IMG/VR virus record: IMGVR_UViG_3300042542_005394
Location: 49,003-113,002 of that record
DNA length: 64,000 nucleotides
Source: a virus
Direction: 5' to 3' (one strand)
Shown here: positions 35,294 through 43,240 of the stretch, in pieces
Numbering within the stretch: position 1 is the first letter of the stretch
Layout of the letters: each line of letters opens with the position of its first letter
Program-made: the position numbers and the translations under genes
Notes under the pieces: generated by a model
What the model saw: the letters and a program-made list of their open reading frames with translations, nothing else
What the model was told of the DNA's origin: nothing
Databases searched by the model: none

Positions 35294-35764
35294 TTATGAT
35301 ATTTTTTCATAGCTAGCAAAGCCGGAAAGACGATTACTCACATTAGAGATTAACTTAATACTTTGACCCTCTGTAAGATATATCGAAGAAGTTTGTCCTA
35401 TAACAAGATCAACTGTTTGACCAGCACTAACAGGAGTATATTTAGCAATATAACTAAGTATGTCGCTTCCATCATCAATATAAGCTGTAATTGTGGCACT
35501 ATTAAGACCATCTATATTTGTAACATACAGGTTATTAATTTTTAATACTTTATTATTCTCACAAGAAACAATAACCTGAGCCTGGGCGTCAAGAACACTG
35601 TCGAATAACTTTGTTGTACCTCGATATACTTTTTTAATCAGATTTGTTCCATTGTATATCGCTATTCCATTATTTGATCCATACTTAATATTACTATCCG
35701 GAATATTAGAAATATGGGCATTTTCGCCATATACATTAAGTAAGTTTTTTAAATTAATATTCAT
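35294..35764 (-). CDS. Probable virion structural protein
   Basis: 156 residues. GIAIYNGTNLIKKVYRGTTKLFD resembles the N-terminus of the gene at 33370 and the fibre-attachment pattern I-K-K-V-Y-x-G-x-x-x-L-F. The rest is a beta-sandwich-like sequence (TITAYIDDGSD, TVDLVIGQTSSIYLTEGQ). Fits the fibre cluster. Confidence 0.55.
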   Translation of the reverse strand: MNINLKNLLNVYGENAHISNIPDSNIKYGSNNGIAIYNGTNLIKKVYRGTTKLFDSVLDAQAQVIVSCENNKVLKINNLYVTNIDGLNSATITAYIDDGSDILSYIAKYTPVSAGQTVDLVIGQTSSIYLTEGQSIKLISNVSNRLSGFASYEKIS

Positions 35765-35765
35765 A

Positions 35766-36176
35766 TTAGGTTACAAAATAAATAGTGTTGGAATCTTTAA
35801 CAGAAAGGGCGGTATAGCTTGCTTCACTAATTACAACAATATTATTAACAGTTGAGGCACCGTTGATAGTTGTAACATCGCTTTTAACTAATCCAGTAGA
35901 ACTTACAGTGAATGTCTTATTGGAAGAAGCAACATTAATATTTGCGCTTCCAACAACATTTACAACTGAGAGTAAACCGCTAACAGAACTATTGAAATCG
36001 GTTATACTACTAGTTTGATGAGTATGACTTGTTAAGCTTACTCCAGTACTGTTAACATATAAGCCTTGAGTAAAATTACCACTGCCAATAACATCAATAG
36101 AACCAGTACCAGCTATATTAAAGTTATTTAAATCTAGATTAGCTCCTAGTTTCGGATTTGTTTCATCTATAAGCAT
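35766..36176 (-). CDS. Tail-fibre-like structural protein
   Basis: 136 residues. NPKLGANLDLNNFNIAGTGSI and SLTSHTHQTSSITDF are typical phage fibre motifs (the H-x-H trimer-forming element). The C-terminus VISEASYTALSVKDSNTIYFVT is the same module as in the gene at 34009. A GGTGTAT element lies 42 nt upstream, AAAGGAAG is the RBS. Confidence 0.72.
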   Translation of the reverse strand: MLIDETNPKLGANLDLNNFNIAGTGSIDVIGSGNFTQGLYVNSTGVSLTSHTHQTSSITDFNSSVSGLLSVVNVVGSANINVASSNKTFTVSSTGLVKSDVTTINGASTVNNIVVISEASYTALSVKDSNTIYFVT

Positions 36177-36217
36177 ACTATCTTCCTTTATATAAAGTTA
36201 ATTATTGATTCTATTTA

Positions 36218-36224
36218 ATACACC
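36218..36224 (-). promoter_or_regulatory. GGTGTAT late-type promoter element
   Basis: Minus-strand TTTGGTGTATTAAATAG, in the 58-nt gap after the gene at 36235-36558 and before the fibre gene starting at 36176. The downstream TATTAAATA is close to the T4 late box. Confidence 0.6.
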
Positions 36225-36234
36225 AAATGACCTT

Positions 36235-36558
36235 TTAGCTTTTTTCAATACGATTTTCTATTGCTTCTAGTGTTTTACTCAACATTGCTATCTGTACTTT
36301 TAATTCATTCATCACTTCTGTGTTGCGTTGCAAAGCATTAGCAAAAGCTGCTTGATTTTCTTTATTATTATTTAAACGCTCCATAATAAATTGTCTATCT
36401 TGAACATATGGAGAATGAGTTTCTATTAGAGACAATACTTCTGCTTTGGTAATCATATGTCTTACTATAGTAGCCCAAAAAGTAATTAGTGTTACAATAA
36501 CGCCAACGCTAGTGGTTGCTATAATTTGCCATAAATGAGCCAAGTTTGAATCTGTCAT
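36235..36558 (-). CDS. Membrane-anchored coiled-coil protein
   Basis: 107 residues. The ATG at 36558 is used because AGGAGAG precedes it and the upstream part of the frame lies in a terminator hairpin. One transmembrane segment (ATTSVGVIVTLITFWATIV) followed by a long heptad-rich helix (LNNNKENQAAFANALQRN... MLSKTLEAIENRIEK). Topology recalls holin-accessory proteins of the XhlA kind; no sequence proof. Confidence 0.55.
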   Translation of the reverse strand: MTDSNLAHLWQIIATTSVGVIVTLITFWATIVRHMITKAEVLSLIETHSPYVQDRQFIMERLNNNKENQAAFANALQRNTEVMNELKVQIAMLSKTLEAIENRIEKS

Positions 36559-36571
36559 ATTAGTCTCTCCT

Positions 36572-36611
36572 AAAAAAATGAGCCAACGACACATAAGCAT
36601 CATTGGCTCAT
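36572..36611 (-). terminator. Rho-independent terminator
   Basis: Minus-strand stem ATGAGCCAA (36603-36611) / TTGGCTCAT (36578-36586), 16-nt loop, then seven T. It lies 39-78 nt after the stop of the gene at 36650 and overlaps the upstream edge of the next gene's leader. The clearest terminator in the window. Confidence 0.85.
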
Positions 36612-36649
36612 CGTATTATGGTATTTACCTCGTATGAGTAATATACGAA

Positions 36650-37201
36650 TCAACCGGTTTTTGCTTTATAGTTAACCTCTACAGGAACGGGCTGACCAAG
36701 TTTGTAGGTTATAGTACCAGGAACAGATCGAGTAGGTGTAGCAGCATTATCTGTTGCTAATGTGTCAACGGTAACTGCTGGGAAACCTGAATCAAACTGA
36801 CCGGTATAACGATTATACTTGTTGGCTCTGATTGCTGTTGTAAACTTACGAGTTCTTAAAACTTCTAGCTTATGAATACCTCTATTCAGAGAAGGTACAT
36901 TAGCTCCACTTCTTAAAGAGGTGTTGCTAACACCACCTATTGTGGATGTGTATCTCATGCCGACACCATCTTTGTCTCCGTAAGCAAAAGCACCACCACT
37001 AACAGCCTTATCTGCCCAGCTATTATCAAGAACTGTAGAAGCAAAAACTGTTGTATTATAACGAGAAACACCTACGTTAGTTAGTTTGCCAGAAGCAACA
37101 GAACCGCCTCTAGCCACAACACCACGATTATTGCGTGATCCACTAGCTATTACATTTGGTGGAACGCTATATGCTGAACCATTTACTTTTTGTGTGGCCA
37201 T
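36650..37201 (-). CDS. Probable abundant virion protein, single-gene transcription unit
   Basis: 183 residues from the ATG at 37201 (GGAG 8 nt upstream). Rich in Gly/Ser/Val/Arg/Asn: RNNRGVVARGGSVASGKLTN, few acidic residues, no cysteines, beta-type. Own promoter-like element (GGGTATACTATATTAG) and own terminator enclose it, and its codon use looks less AT-biased than neighbours. These signs suggest high late expression, e.g. a capsid decoration or tail component; family not recognised. Confidence 0.65.
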   Translation of the reverse strand: MATQKVNGSAYSVPPNVIASGSRNNRGVVARGGSVASGKLTNVGVSRYNTTVFASTVLDNSWADKAVSGGAFAYGDKDGVGMRYTSTIGGVSNTSLRSGANVPSLNRGIHKLEVLRTRKFTTAIRANKYNRYTGQFDSGFPAVTVDTLATDNAATPTRSVPGTITYKLGQPVPVEVNYKAKTG

Positions 37202-37236
37202 TTTAATCTCCATGTGTTAGTAGAAATACTAATATA

Positions 37237-37244
37237 GTATACCC
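37237..37244 (-). promoter_or_regulatory. Late-type promoter element, variant
   Basis: Minus-strand TAGGGTATACTATATTAGTA, 36 nt before the start at 37201, in the 62-nt gap after the DeoC-like gene. Differs from GGTGTAT (GGGTATA) but has the same position and AT-rich continuation; it could also be read as an extended -10. Confidence 0.4.
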
Positions 37245-37263
37245 TAAATCTGAAAAAACTTGG

Positions 37264-37905
37264 TTATTTTTTAGATACCAACTCTAGAGCATTAAGAGAA
37301 TTGACCATTATTCCAAACATACTACTTTTTTTGATAATATTAATTTGATTAATATTCCATAAATTACCATTACATATAATGTTAACAGATACTTTTTTAT
37401 TAATTAGGCCAGCGGCTAGTATATTATCATTAATATCGTCTAATAAATATCCGGTTGATGGATAAATAGTACCAACTCCTAAATCCAATAAAATTTGAGA
37501 TACCTTATATAGTAGCTCGTAGGTAAACACCCGATATTCCAATATATACCTTAATTCTGCCCCATATTTTGAGCAAATTTCGCTATTTGTGCGAATATCC
37601 TCTCTAAACTTATCATACTTTCTATTGCAAAAATTATAAGGTTGTGCTACAACACTTACTATTTGAGCACCATTTTTTAAACATGTTTCAACAGCCGAGC
37701 TTCTATTTTTAGTGTCTAATAGACCTAAAGGATAATCGACTATTGTTGCTAATCCTATTGAAGCCGGTAGAATATTTTTTGCTAATTTAACAGATGTTGG
37801 TAATACGGATATGGTATCCGGCTGAAAAGTAATTGCTTGTTGCAAATTAGTTCTTAGTTCATCATCAGAGAGAGATATATCATATGCTGAGTATTCGATG
37901 ATCAT
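37264..37905 (-). CDS. DeoC-like (deoxyribose-phosphate aldolase fold) protein with altered active site
   Basis: 213 residues, TIM-barrel pattern of DeoC: VDYPLGLLDTKNRSSAVETC corresponds to the FPxG...K..E segment, ELRYILEYRVFTYELLYK to strand 6, and GTIYPSTGY to the signature fVKTSTGf. The Schiff-base Lys is replaced (Tyr148-Pro149 in IYPSTG), and the acidic relay of GAxEID is GAQIVSVV. So aldolase activity by the usual mechanism is unlikely. Coupled (4-nt overlap) to the ClpP-like gene upstream. Confidence 0.68.
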   Translation of the reverse strand: MIIEYSAYDISLSDDELRTNLQQAITFQPDTISVLPTSVKLAKNILPASIGLATIVDYPLGLLDTKNRSSAVETCLKNGAQIVSVVAQPYNFCNRKYDKFREDIRTNSEICSKYGAELRYILEYRVFTYELLYKVSQILLDLGVGTIYPSTGYLLDDINDNILAAGLINKKVSVNIICNGNLWNINQINIIKKSSMFGIMVNSLNALELVSKK

Positions 37906-38582
37906 TTTTTAAACTTATAGGATTTTAGAAAGTCAATATTAGGATATTTCTTACTACCTAATACACCGTCAGCAAATCCGTATTCAACAGCATCGTCAGC
38001 CTTTAGTAACCAGTCACACTTACTAGCTAACTGAGAAACTATATGTTTCTTAGCCATCATTTTTTTCCAATTTTTTTGTTTGGACATTTCACTTTCCATA
38101 CATCTGTCAGAAAATATATCAACCATTTTATCACATTCTTCTTCATTCCATTTAACGCTGCTAGCTGCCGCTTTACTGTGTTCATCATTTAGGCTAAATG
38201 AACCATAATGAATAAGCATCGTCACGTTGGGCATTAAAATTCTTAGTGGAGCAGCTTGCAGCACAACACTGCTAGATGATTCTACCTTTGCATATGCCAG
38301 TAAGATAATTTTGGATTTAGAAAATTTAATAGTGTCATAAATACCTAAACAATCTTGCCATTCACCTCCAGGCAAGTGCATATGAACAAGAATGGGTTCG
38401 TGTGATAATGTATTGAGATATCTGACATTCTTCTCGAATACTACGGCAGATCTATAGTCTACTCCCGGCTCTCCTGATTCTGATGAATCAAAATATGAAT
38501 GCAAATAGATCTCTCTGTTTTTAGTATCTATATTAAAATTTTGAATATCAGTTATGTCATTATCATTTAGATTTACCATCAT
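37902..38582 (-). CDS. ClpP-like serine protease
   Basis: 226 residues. ClpP/crotonase fold: VHMHLPGGEW (oxyanion strand, GG), YAKVESSSSVVLQAAP with the Ser nucleophile near residue 104, MLIHYGS with catalytic His125, and an Asp region DAVEYGFADGV. Phage ClpP-like proteins often act as head-maturation proteases, but no capsid genes adjoin here. ATG at 38582 overlaps the previous stop. Confidence 0.82.
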   Translation of the reverse strand: MMVNLNDNDITDIQNFNIDTKNREIYLHSYFDSSESGEPGVDYRSAVVFEKNVRYLNTLSHEPILVHMHLPGGEWQDCLGIYDTIKFSKSKIILLAYAKVESSSSVVLQAAPLRILMPNVTMLIHYGSFSLNDEHSKAAASSVKWNEEECDKMVDIFSDRCMESEMSKQKNWKKMMAKKHIVSQLASKCDWLLKADDAVEYGFADGVLGSKKYPNIDFLKSYKFKK

Positions 38583-39007
38583 ATTTCTTGATCCAGGTAT
38601 TCGTAAACTTTGTCGTTAATATTTGTCATTACTTTTGCATCATCAAATACTTTCCCTATAGCTATCCTAAAACGATATCTTGTAAAAACATCTAGAGTTT
38701 CTACTCCGTCTGAAGTTTCAATTATATCGACTACTTTTCGAGACAGATTAAAGTTAGTATGACCAACCCAAAAATTAAAAATTTTACTACTAGCAGTATT
38801 TTCGGTATATGGTATTAATCCCATAGGAGTGATGATAGCCTTTAGAGGTCCCTCTTTTAGAGAAGCGGTATCTTCTTTTGAAGAATAATCTTTTAGATCA
38901 TCATTATCTTCTTCGTCTATAGGATTTTCTAAAGGTAGATCATCATGACCAAAAGGATCAAACCATTTTTGCCAAACTATTAAATTAGAAGATTTATACG
39001 TGCTCAT
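38579..39007 (-). CDS. Hypothetical protein
   Basis: 142 residues, acidic N-terminal linker (GHDDLPLENPIDEEDNDD), then a beta-rich domain with ITPMGLIPYTENTASSKIFN and FWVGHTNFNLS. Overlaps neighbours by 4 nt on both sides. No family recognised. Confidence 0.6.
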   Translation of the reverse strand: MSTYKSSNLIVWQKWFDPFGHDDLPLENPIDEEDNDDLKDYSSKEDTASLKEGPLKAIITPMGLIPYTENTASSKIFNFWVGHTNFNLSRKVVDIIETSDGVETLDVFTRYRFRIAIGKVFDDAKVMTNINDKVYEYLDQEI

Positions 39008-39444
39008 TTATACTGTTTGAAAACATTAGATGGTTTAATTAAGGGTTTGAAGCTTTTGCTCTGTACCTTATCATAATACTCAACCCATTTATCGAGAACC
39101 TCTTGAACAAAGAATATATCGTATGCGTTATTTGCTTTATGAACATCATATAAAGTATCTATGATATCTTTTTTAGCTAATCCATTATCTATTAAATATA
39201 TCATCTGAGCATATTGCTCTGCTATAAGTTTTATTGCTGGCTCATTAAGATTTTCTAATTCTGGCCAATAACACGTAATATTTATTAATCCATCAAAACC
39301 CAGCTCAAAGTTTAAACTACATAAAAATTTCTTATCAGGAATAATCGGAGATGGTTGTTCTTTTTCTATAGTATTTTCCTTAGATTTTTCTATGGTAGAT
39401 GTTTGAAATCTAGATAATAGCCAAACTAAAATTTTTTTAAACAT
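39004..39444 (-). CDS. Hypothetical protein
   Basis: 146 residues. Short hydrophobic N-terminus (FKKILVWLLSRF), a Glu/Lys-rich linker, then a helical domain (NEPAIKLIAEQYAQMIYLID). Coupled to adjacent genes. Unknown. Confidence 0.6.
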   Translation of the reverse strand: MFKKILVWLLSRFQTSTIEKSKENTIEKEQPSPIIPDKKFLCSLNFELGFDGLINITCYWPELENLNEPAIKLIAEQYAQMIYLIDNGLAKKDIIDTLYDVHKANNAYDIFFVQEVLDKWVEYYDKVQSKSFKPLIKPSNVFKQYK

Positions 39445-39784
39445 AGTATAATGCTTTACGAGCTAACCTATCTATGATTGATATATTTTTACTTATATAG
39501 TATGTGTTTTTTAAGGGGGTGTTAGGAGGTATTGTGCAAGCGTATGATATAAGAATGTTATCTTCTTCTTTGGTTACATCTATTAATTTTGTATTTATCC
39601 AACCAAATCCAAGACTAACGTGTTCTTCAAATAGTTTTTGCAGTAATGATTCTATTGACCCTTTGTCTTCTTTTATTTCTGTCTCTAGAGGAGTATATTT
39701 ATTATCTTTTAAGGATACAAAACATTGCTCTGAGGAGAGTAGATTATAACTAACTATATAAAGACGTAACTTAATATCACACAT
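39437..39784 (-). CDS. Hypothetical protein
   Basis: 115 residues from the ATG at 39784, which overlaps the sigma-factor stop by 8 nt. Alpha/beta sequence with QKLFEEHVSLGFGW, faintly similar to a Nudix helix but lacking the full GX5EX7REUXEEXGU signature. Function unknown. Confidence 0.55.
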   Translation of the reverse strand: MCDIKLRLYIVSYNLLSSEQCFVSLKDNKYTPLETEIKEDKGSIESLLQKLFEEHVSLGFGWINTKLIDVTKEEDNILISYACTIPPNTPLKNTYYISKNISIIDRLARKALYYV

Positions 39785-40361
39785 ACTGTTTGATTCTCGA
39801 CAATCCCTTTTGTATATTTTGGCGAATGGCTTCTCTAGTGACTCCAAACTCTTCACCTATCTCAGATAAAGTCTTATCTTCAAAATAATATTGCTTAATC
39901 TGCTCGGCCTGTTTTTCTGTAATCAAACCACTATACATTATATCGTCAATATTCTGTCTTAGGTTTTCATGATACTCTTTCTCTTCTGCCAAAATAGCTG
40001 GATCATACTCCTGTTTGTCTGCCAAATGATCAGCAAAAGAAGTATCAAATTCTGGATTCTTATTTTCTAGAGACAGATGATTATTCTGCTTCTTATACTT
40101 ATTGGTTATATAGGTTTTAATAGCCCATATGCCGCATTGATTTCTATAAGAATAGCGAGTTTTCTTTTTGCCCTCGAAACCTGTACGATCTTTGTCCCAT
40201 TTCCAGTCTCCTACCATAATTGCAGAAGCTATATCTGCTATAGCATCTTCATTAGATAGTAATTCTTGTCTTAATGAAGAGTAGAATGATGGGGCAAACT
40301 TAGATATGATCTTTTTAGCCAGAGTAATATACGTAGACAAGCTTTCAAATTCTTTTTCCAT
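39777..40361 (-). CDS. RNA polymerase sigma factor, phage-encoded
   Basis: 194 residues. The C-terminal ~50 residues are a region 4 helix-turn-helix: LITEKQAEQIKQYYFEDKTL, then SEIGEEFGVTREAIRQNIQ and KGLSRIKQYV. A region-2-like core precedes it (WDKDRTGFEGKKKTRYSYRN, IWAIKTYI). Length matches small phage sigma factors such as T4 gp55-type or ECF-like proteins. It would redirect host RNA polymerase to phage promoters; the GGTGTAT element is the obvious candidate target (inference). Confidence 0.85.
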   Translation of the reverse strand: MEKEFESLSTYITLAKKIISKFAPSFYSSLRQELLSNEDAIADIASAIMVGDWKWDKDRTGFEGKKKTRYSYRNQCGIWAIKTYITNKYKKQNNHLSLENKNPEFDTSFADHLADKQEYDPAILAEEKEYHENLRQNIDDIMYSGLITEKQAEQIKQYYFEDKTLSEIGEEFGVTREAIRQNIQKGLSRIKQYV

Positions 40362-40397
40362 TTATTTTTCCTTTTAAAGAGTCCTTAAAACCAAATC

Positions 40398-40826
40398 TTA
40401 CTTACTGAGCCTTTTCCATGCATCTGGGTCGGGTCTATCTTTATCTCCAGGTTTAGCTGGTCGATATTTCTTTCCTTCCCTTTCTCTTTTCTTGCGAATA
40501 TTTTCCCAGAGTCCGGGTTTTGATCCGCTTAGAGCATTATCGTCATGATCCGAGACGTACATGACAAAATCGTGTATAGTGCGCATATAATCCTCAGTTA
40601 TGGCGATTTTACCTTGTAGCCAGCTTTCTGTCAAGTTTTCTTTAATTTTTGGATCGCTAACAGCATCTAGTATAGACTGAGCGTTAGCAACTATAGCTCT
40701 CAGAGAACCAATATTCATCTCATAAAAATCTTCTTTATAATCTTCTAGATTATCATTAGACGAATGTGTTTTGTTATGAGTTAATACTGTTTGTATAGAG
40801 TTCAATATTTGGTAAAATCTATTCAT
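40398..40826 (-). CDS. Hypothetical protein with phage-type basic C-terminal motif
   Basis: 142 residues; helical N-terminus, C-terminal PGLWENIRKKREREGKKYRP followed by AKPGDKDRPDPDAWKR. This Trp/Arg/Pro-rich tail recurs in environmental phage structural or packaging-related proteins of unknown function. Ends 36 nt before the sigma-factor start. Confidence 0.55.
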   Translation of the reverse strand: MNRFYQILNSIQTVLTHNKTHSSNDNLEDYKEDFYEMNIGSLRAIVANAQSILDAVSDPKIKENLTESWLQGKIAITEDYMRTIHDFVMYVSDHDDNALSGSKPGLWENIRKKREREGKKYRPAKPGDKDRPDPDAWKRLSK

Positions 40827-41467
40827 AATATTTTATCTTTAAGCTTATTAAATAATAATTTTGTTAATTTTATTGAAGCATTATTGTCTGATGGATAATG
40901 AACACCTTGTAATACCCTAGCCTTTGCAGTATTTTTAACCAATACATCCAATTTTTTTTCATCCACTTCCGGATAATGATGCTTAATAATTTGAGACACC
41001 AAACTACTATACACCGTATGTCCAGATGGATATGCTGCCGTATGATGAGTATCAGTTACTATAACATCAATATCCAGATTGTAATATTTGGCCAATTGAG
41101 CAGGTCTGGGCCTGTTCCATAAAGACTTAATATTAAATATAATAGGTTTGATAATATTGTAAAATTCTAATATTTTAGGATATGGATATTCCAGACCATA
41201 TTGTTTAAGTAATTCAATAAAAAAACTATCAGGATCTTGGTCCATTCTTTTTACTAATTCAATATCTTTATCATTTCTATTTATAGTTGATCGTGATACT
41301 AGCTGTAATTCTAAAAAAGTCTCTTTACTAATGTTAGACGGAGGAGCTTCTAAAATTTTCTTCCAATCAAAATCTACTATATCAGCAACGGGCTGCTCTA
41401 CATATACAGTATCATAGCCTAATGATTCGATTTCTTTGTATTTTATCAACGAGTTTAGATTGATCAT
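40823..41467 (-). CDS. PAP2-superfamily phosphatase
   Basis: 214 residues. Three PAP2/vanadium-haloperoxidase motifs: SLWNRPRPAQ (KxxxxxxRP-like), AAYPSGHTVYSS (PSGH) and ARVLQGVHYPSDN (SRxxxxxHxxxD). No clear transmembrane helices, so a soluble acid phosphatase is likelier than a lipid phosphatase. Overlaps the ferritin-like stop by 4 nt. Confidence 0.82.
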   Translation of the reverse strand: MINLNSLIKYKEIESLGYDTVYVEQPVADIVDFDWKKILEAPPSNISKETFLELQLVSRSTINRNDKDIELVKRMDQDPDSFFIELLKQYGLEYPYPKILEFYNIIKPIIFNIKSLWNRPRPAQLAKYYNLDIDVIVTDTHHTAAYPSGHTVYSSLVSQIIKHHYPEVDEKKLDVLVKNTAKARVLQGVHYPSDNNASIKLTKLLFNKLKDKIL

Positions 41468-42018
41468 GTTTGTATACTAAGAAAATTATCAAGACCCATT
41501 TGCTCAATTAACTTGAGATAACCTTCATATAATACTATACCATCTTCACTTCCTTTTAGTAGTGGTATCATTACATTGGCTGTCATCTCATCACCGATTG
41601 ATCTAGCTGCAACTATAGTTGCTCTTTCAGCAGCGGACGCTTCTTGAACTGAAGCTAGATTATATTTGATCATAGCAAGCATATCATGCCTACTCCAAAC
41701 TGGAGGTTGAACTACCAGTGGTTGATAGTCAGCATCAAAGAATTCTAGTCTTGATAGATTAATCATAGCGTGTTCATGCTCTTCTTTTGCATCAGCTTTT
41801 ATAACTTCAGCAAGTTTTTTATATCCCCATCTATCTAGATGAACAGCTTGAGCAGACAATACTGTGGTTTGCTGCCAGTGTATATTTAGAGACTTTTTAA
41901 GTAGTTCAATCACAGTGTCAGTTGAATAATTAGATACTTCTTGTGCTTGTATTGGAGATGTTTCTACTTCTTGCATTGTTAGTCCTTGTTCTTCTAGTAG
42001 TTGAGAAATTGTTTTCAT
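41464..42018 (-). CDS. Bacterioferritin-like / ferritin-fold protein
   Basis: 184 residues. Four-helix pattern: ELLKKSLNIHWQQTTVLSAQ, WGYKKLAEVIKADAKEEHEH (Bfr/Dps-like D-A-K-E-E-H-E-H-A with ExxH ligands), LSRLEFFDADYQP (Bfr RILFLxGxP equivalent), and a second ExxA helix VQEASAAERATI. The first ferroxidase Glu is not obvious. Possible iron storage or oxidative-stress relief in infected cells. A GGTGTAT element (42046-42052) lies 28 nt upstream inside the HNH-like gene end. Confidence 0.7.
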   Translation of the reverse strand: MKTISQLLEEQGLTMQEVETSPIQAQEVSNYSTDTVIELLKKSLNIHWQQTTVLSAQAVHLDRWGYKKLAEVIKADAKEEHEHAMINLSRLEFFDADYQPLVVQPPVWSRHDMLAMIKYNLASVQEASAAERATIVAARSIGDEMTANVMIPLLKGSEDGIVLYEGYLKLIEQMGLDNFLSIQT

Positions 42019-42022
42019 GATT

Positions 42023-42607
42023 TTATCCTATTTGAGTAGCATGTAATACACCACTATTAGACTCTAATTGTTTCATATATTTATATACTAATTCTAGCTC
42101 TCTAAAATTAGCATTACTTTTGATAGTATTAGCTTTAAAACTTATAATTTGTACATTTCCTTTAATATATCCTTTATTATTATCTATTCTATCTATAGAA
42201 TAGGAATTATCTTCAGCTTTTCCTTTGTTAAATTGTAGCTCTATTCCGAGTATAGGACATTCTCTAGGTAATATTATGTCATTCAGATCTAAATTAAATT
42301 CTAGATTATAGTCTTTAGATCTTTTTTTGGCAGCATTAAGCAAAACTTTTCTTCTGTCTCTGGTATAGACTCTTTGCTTGTCACAGCATTTACAAAAATA
42401 AGAATATCCAAAGGCAGAATTTTTATTTTTCCTAAATTCTTCAAATTTTTTAATAATACGACATCTACCACATTTTTTACAGTTGGCGGGAACATCTTTA
42501 TGTAGAACTAATAATCTATTATAGCTAGTTGAGCAAGAAAGCGAGCAGAATCTGACATTTTTTCTTTTGTGAGATATATCTTTATTACAGGCTATACATT
42601 TTTTCAT
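42023..42607 (-). CDS. HNH-like endonuclease, multi-zinc-knuckle
   Basis: 194 residues. Three Cys pairs at the N-terminus (CIACNKD, CSLSC, CKKCGRC ... CKCCDK) precede a treble-clef nuclease core ECPILGIEL ... SIDRIDNNKGYIKGNVQI with N-x-K, as in phage HNH homing enzymes. Own GGTGTAT element 24 nt upstream. Likely free-standing homing endonuclease, but could be an ordinary phage nuclease. Confidence 0.75.
   Translation of the reverse strand: MKKCIACNKDISHKRKNVRFCSLSCSTSYNRLLVLHKDVPANCKKCGRCRIIKKFEEFRKNKNSAFGYSYFCKCCDKQRVYTRDRRKVLLNAAKKRSKDYNLEFNLDLNDIILPRECPILGIELQFNKGKAEDNSYSIDRIDNNKGYIKGNVQIISFKANTIKSNANFRELELVYKYMKQLESNSGVLHATQIG
42046..42052 (-). promoter_or_regulatory. GGTGTAT element upstream of the ferritin-like gene
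   Basis: Minus-strand AGTGGTGTATTACATGC, inside the last codons of the HNH-like gene and 28 nt before the ferritin-like ATG. Could be coincidental coding sequence. Confidence 0.35.
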
Positions 42608-42630
42608 ATCTTTTTCTCCGTTGTGATTCT

Positions 42631-42637
42631 ATACACC
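42631..42637 (-). promoter_or_regulatory. GGTGTAT late-type promoter element
   Basis: Minus-strand ATTGTGGTGTATAGAATC in the 56-nt gap between genes 42664-43230 and 42023-42607, 24 nt before the HNH-like start. Confidence 0.5.
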
Positions 42638-42663
42638 ACAATGGAAGAGAATATATAAAAATA

Positions 42664-43230
42664 TTAGTCTTTAACTGGACTATTTGATCGCCACTGATAA
42701 CAACTCCACCATTTTGGTTTCCACTTTGGTCCTGGATTTTTATCACATCCATGTCTAGCCCTAAAGCTTTTACGACGTTCTGGATCATCTCTCTTTATGG
42801 ATAAATTGGGATCCCCAAATCTGACTATAACAACCTTACCCTTGTCGTTTTTTGTATAAACAGCAAACTTTTTAGAACCTCCGGGAGTTCTAAATGGTTT
42901 GTTTAGAGTAACTTTACGTCCTTGATATTCAGCAGCTAATGTATAAAGATCCCATACTTCTTCTGGTTCGTTAAAATCTATATAATCTTCATCATTTGGG
43001 ATAATGAGATTAGATGGGGTAACCTCTTCACCATCTTCATCCAACTCTTCGTCATAATTATACTCCAGAATTTGTCTAACCTGTTCTACTAATGAAGATT
43101 TAGTTTGACCTAAACAAACAGCTATTCTCTGCTTATTGTCAGGATAGTCTTTTTTCATAACTTCGTCGCCCATGCAACGAGCTACAAACTTTTGTTGATC
43201 TTCGTCTTTATCTGGTTTTGGTATAGGCAT
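42664..43230 (-). CDS. Conserved phage protein (DUF6321-like)
   Basis: 188 residues. N-terminus KFVARCMGDEVMKKDYPDNK ends in AVCLGQ; C-terminal domain KKFAVYTKNDKGKVVIVRFG, DPNLSIKRDDPERRKSFRAR, HGCDKNPGPKWKPKWWSCYQ. This C-terminal block is a well-known conserved element in environmental phages, often in capsid-proximal or unknown proteins. Function unknown. Confidence 0.65.
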   Translation of the reverse strand: MPIPKPDKDEDQQKFVARCMGDEVMKKDYPDNKQRIAVCLGQTKSSLVEQVRQILEYNYDEELDEDGEEVTPSNLIIPNDEDYIDFNEPEEVWDLYTLAAEYQGRKVTLNKPFRTPGGSKKFAVYTKNDKGKVVIVRFGDPNLSIKRDDPERRKSFRARHGCDKNPGPKWKPKWWSCYQWRSNSPVKD

Positions 43231-43240
43231 AGTATTTCTC

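Noticed and set aside
39437-39784. Nudix hydrolase
   Set aside because: Only a faint LFEEHVSLGF pattern; the full Nudix box is absent.
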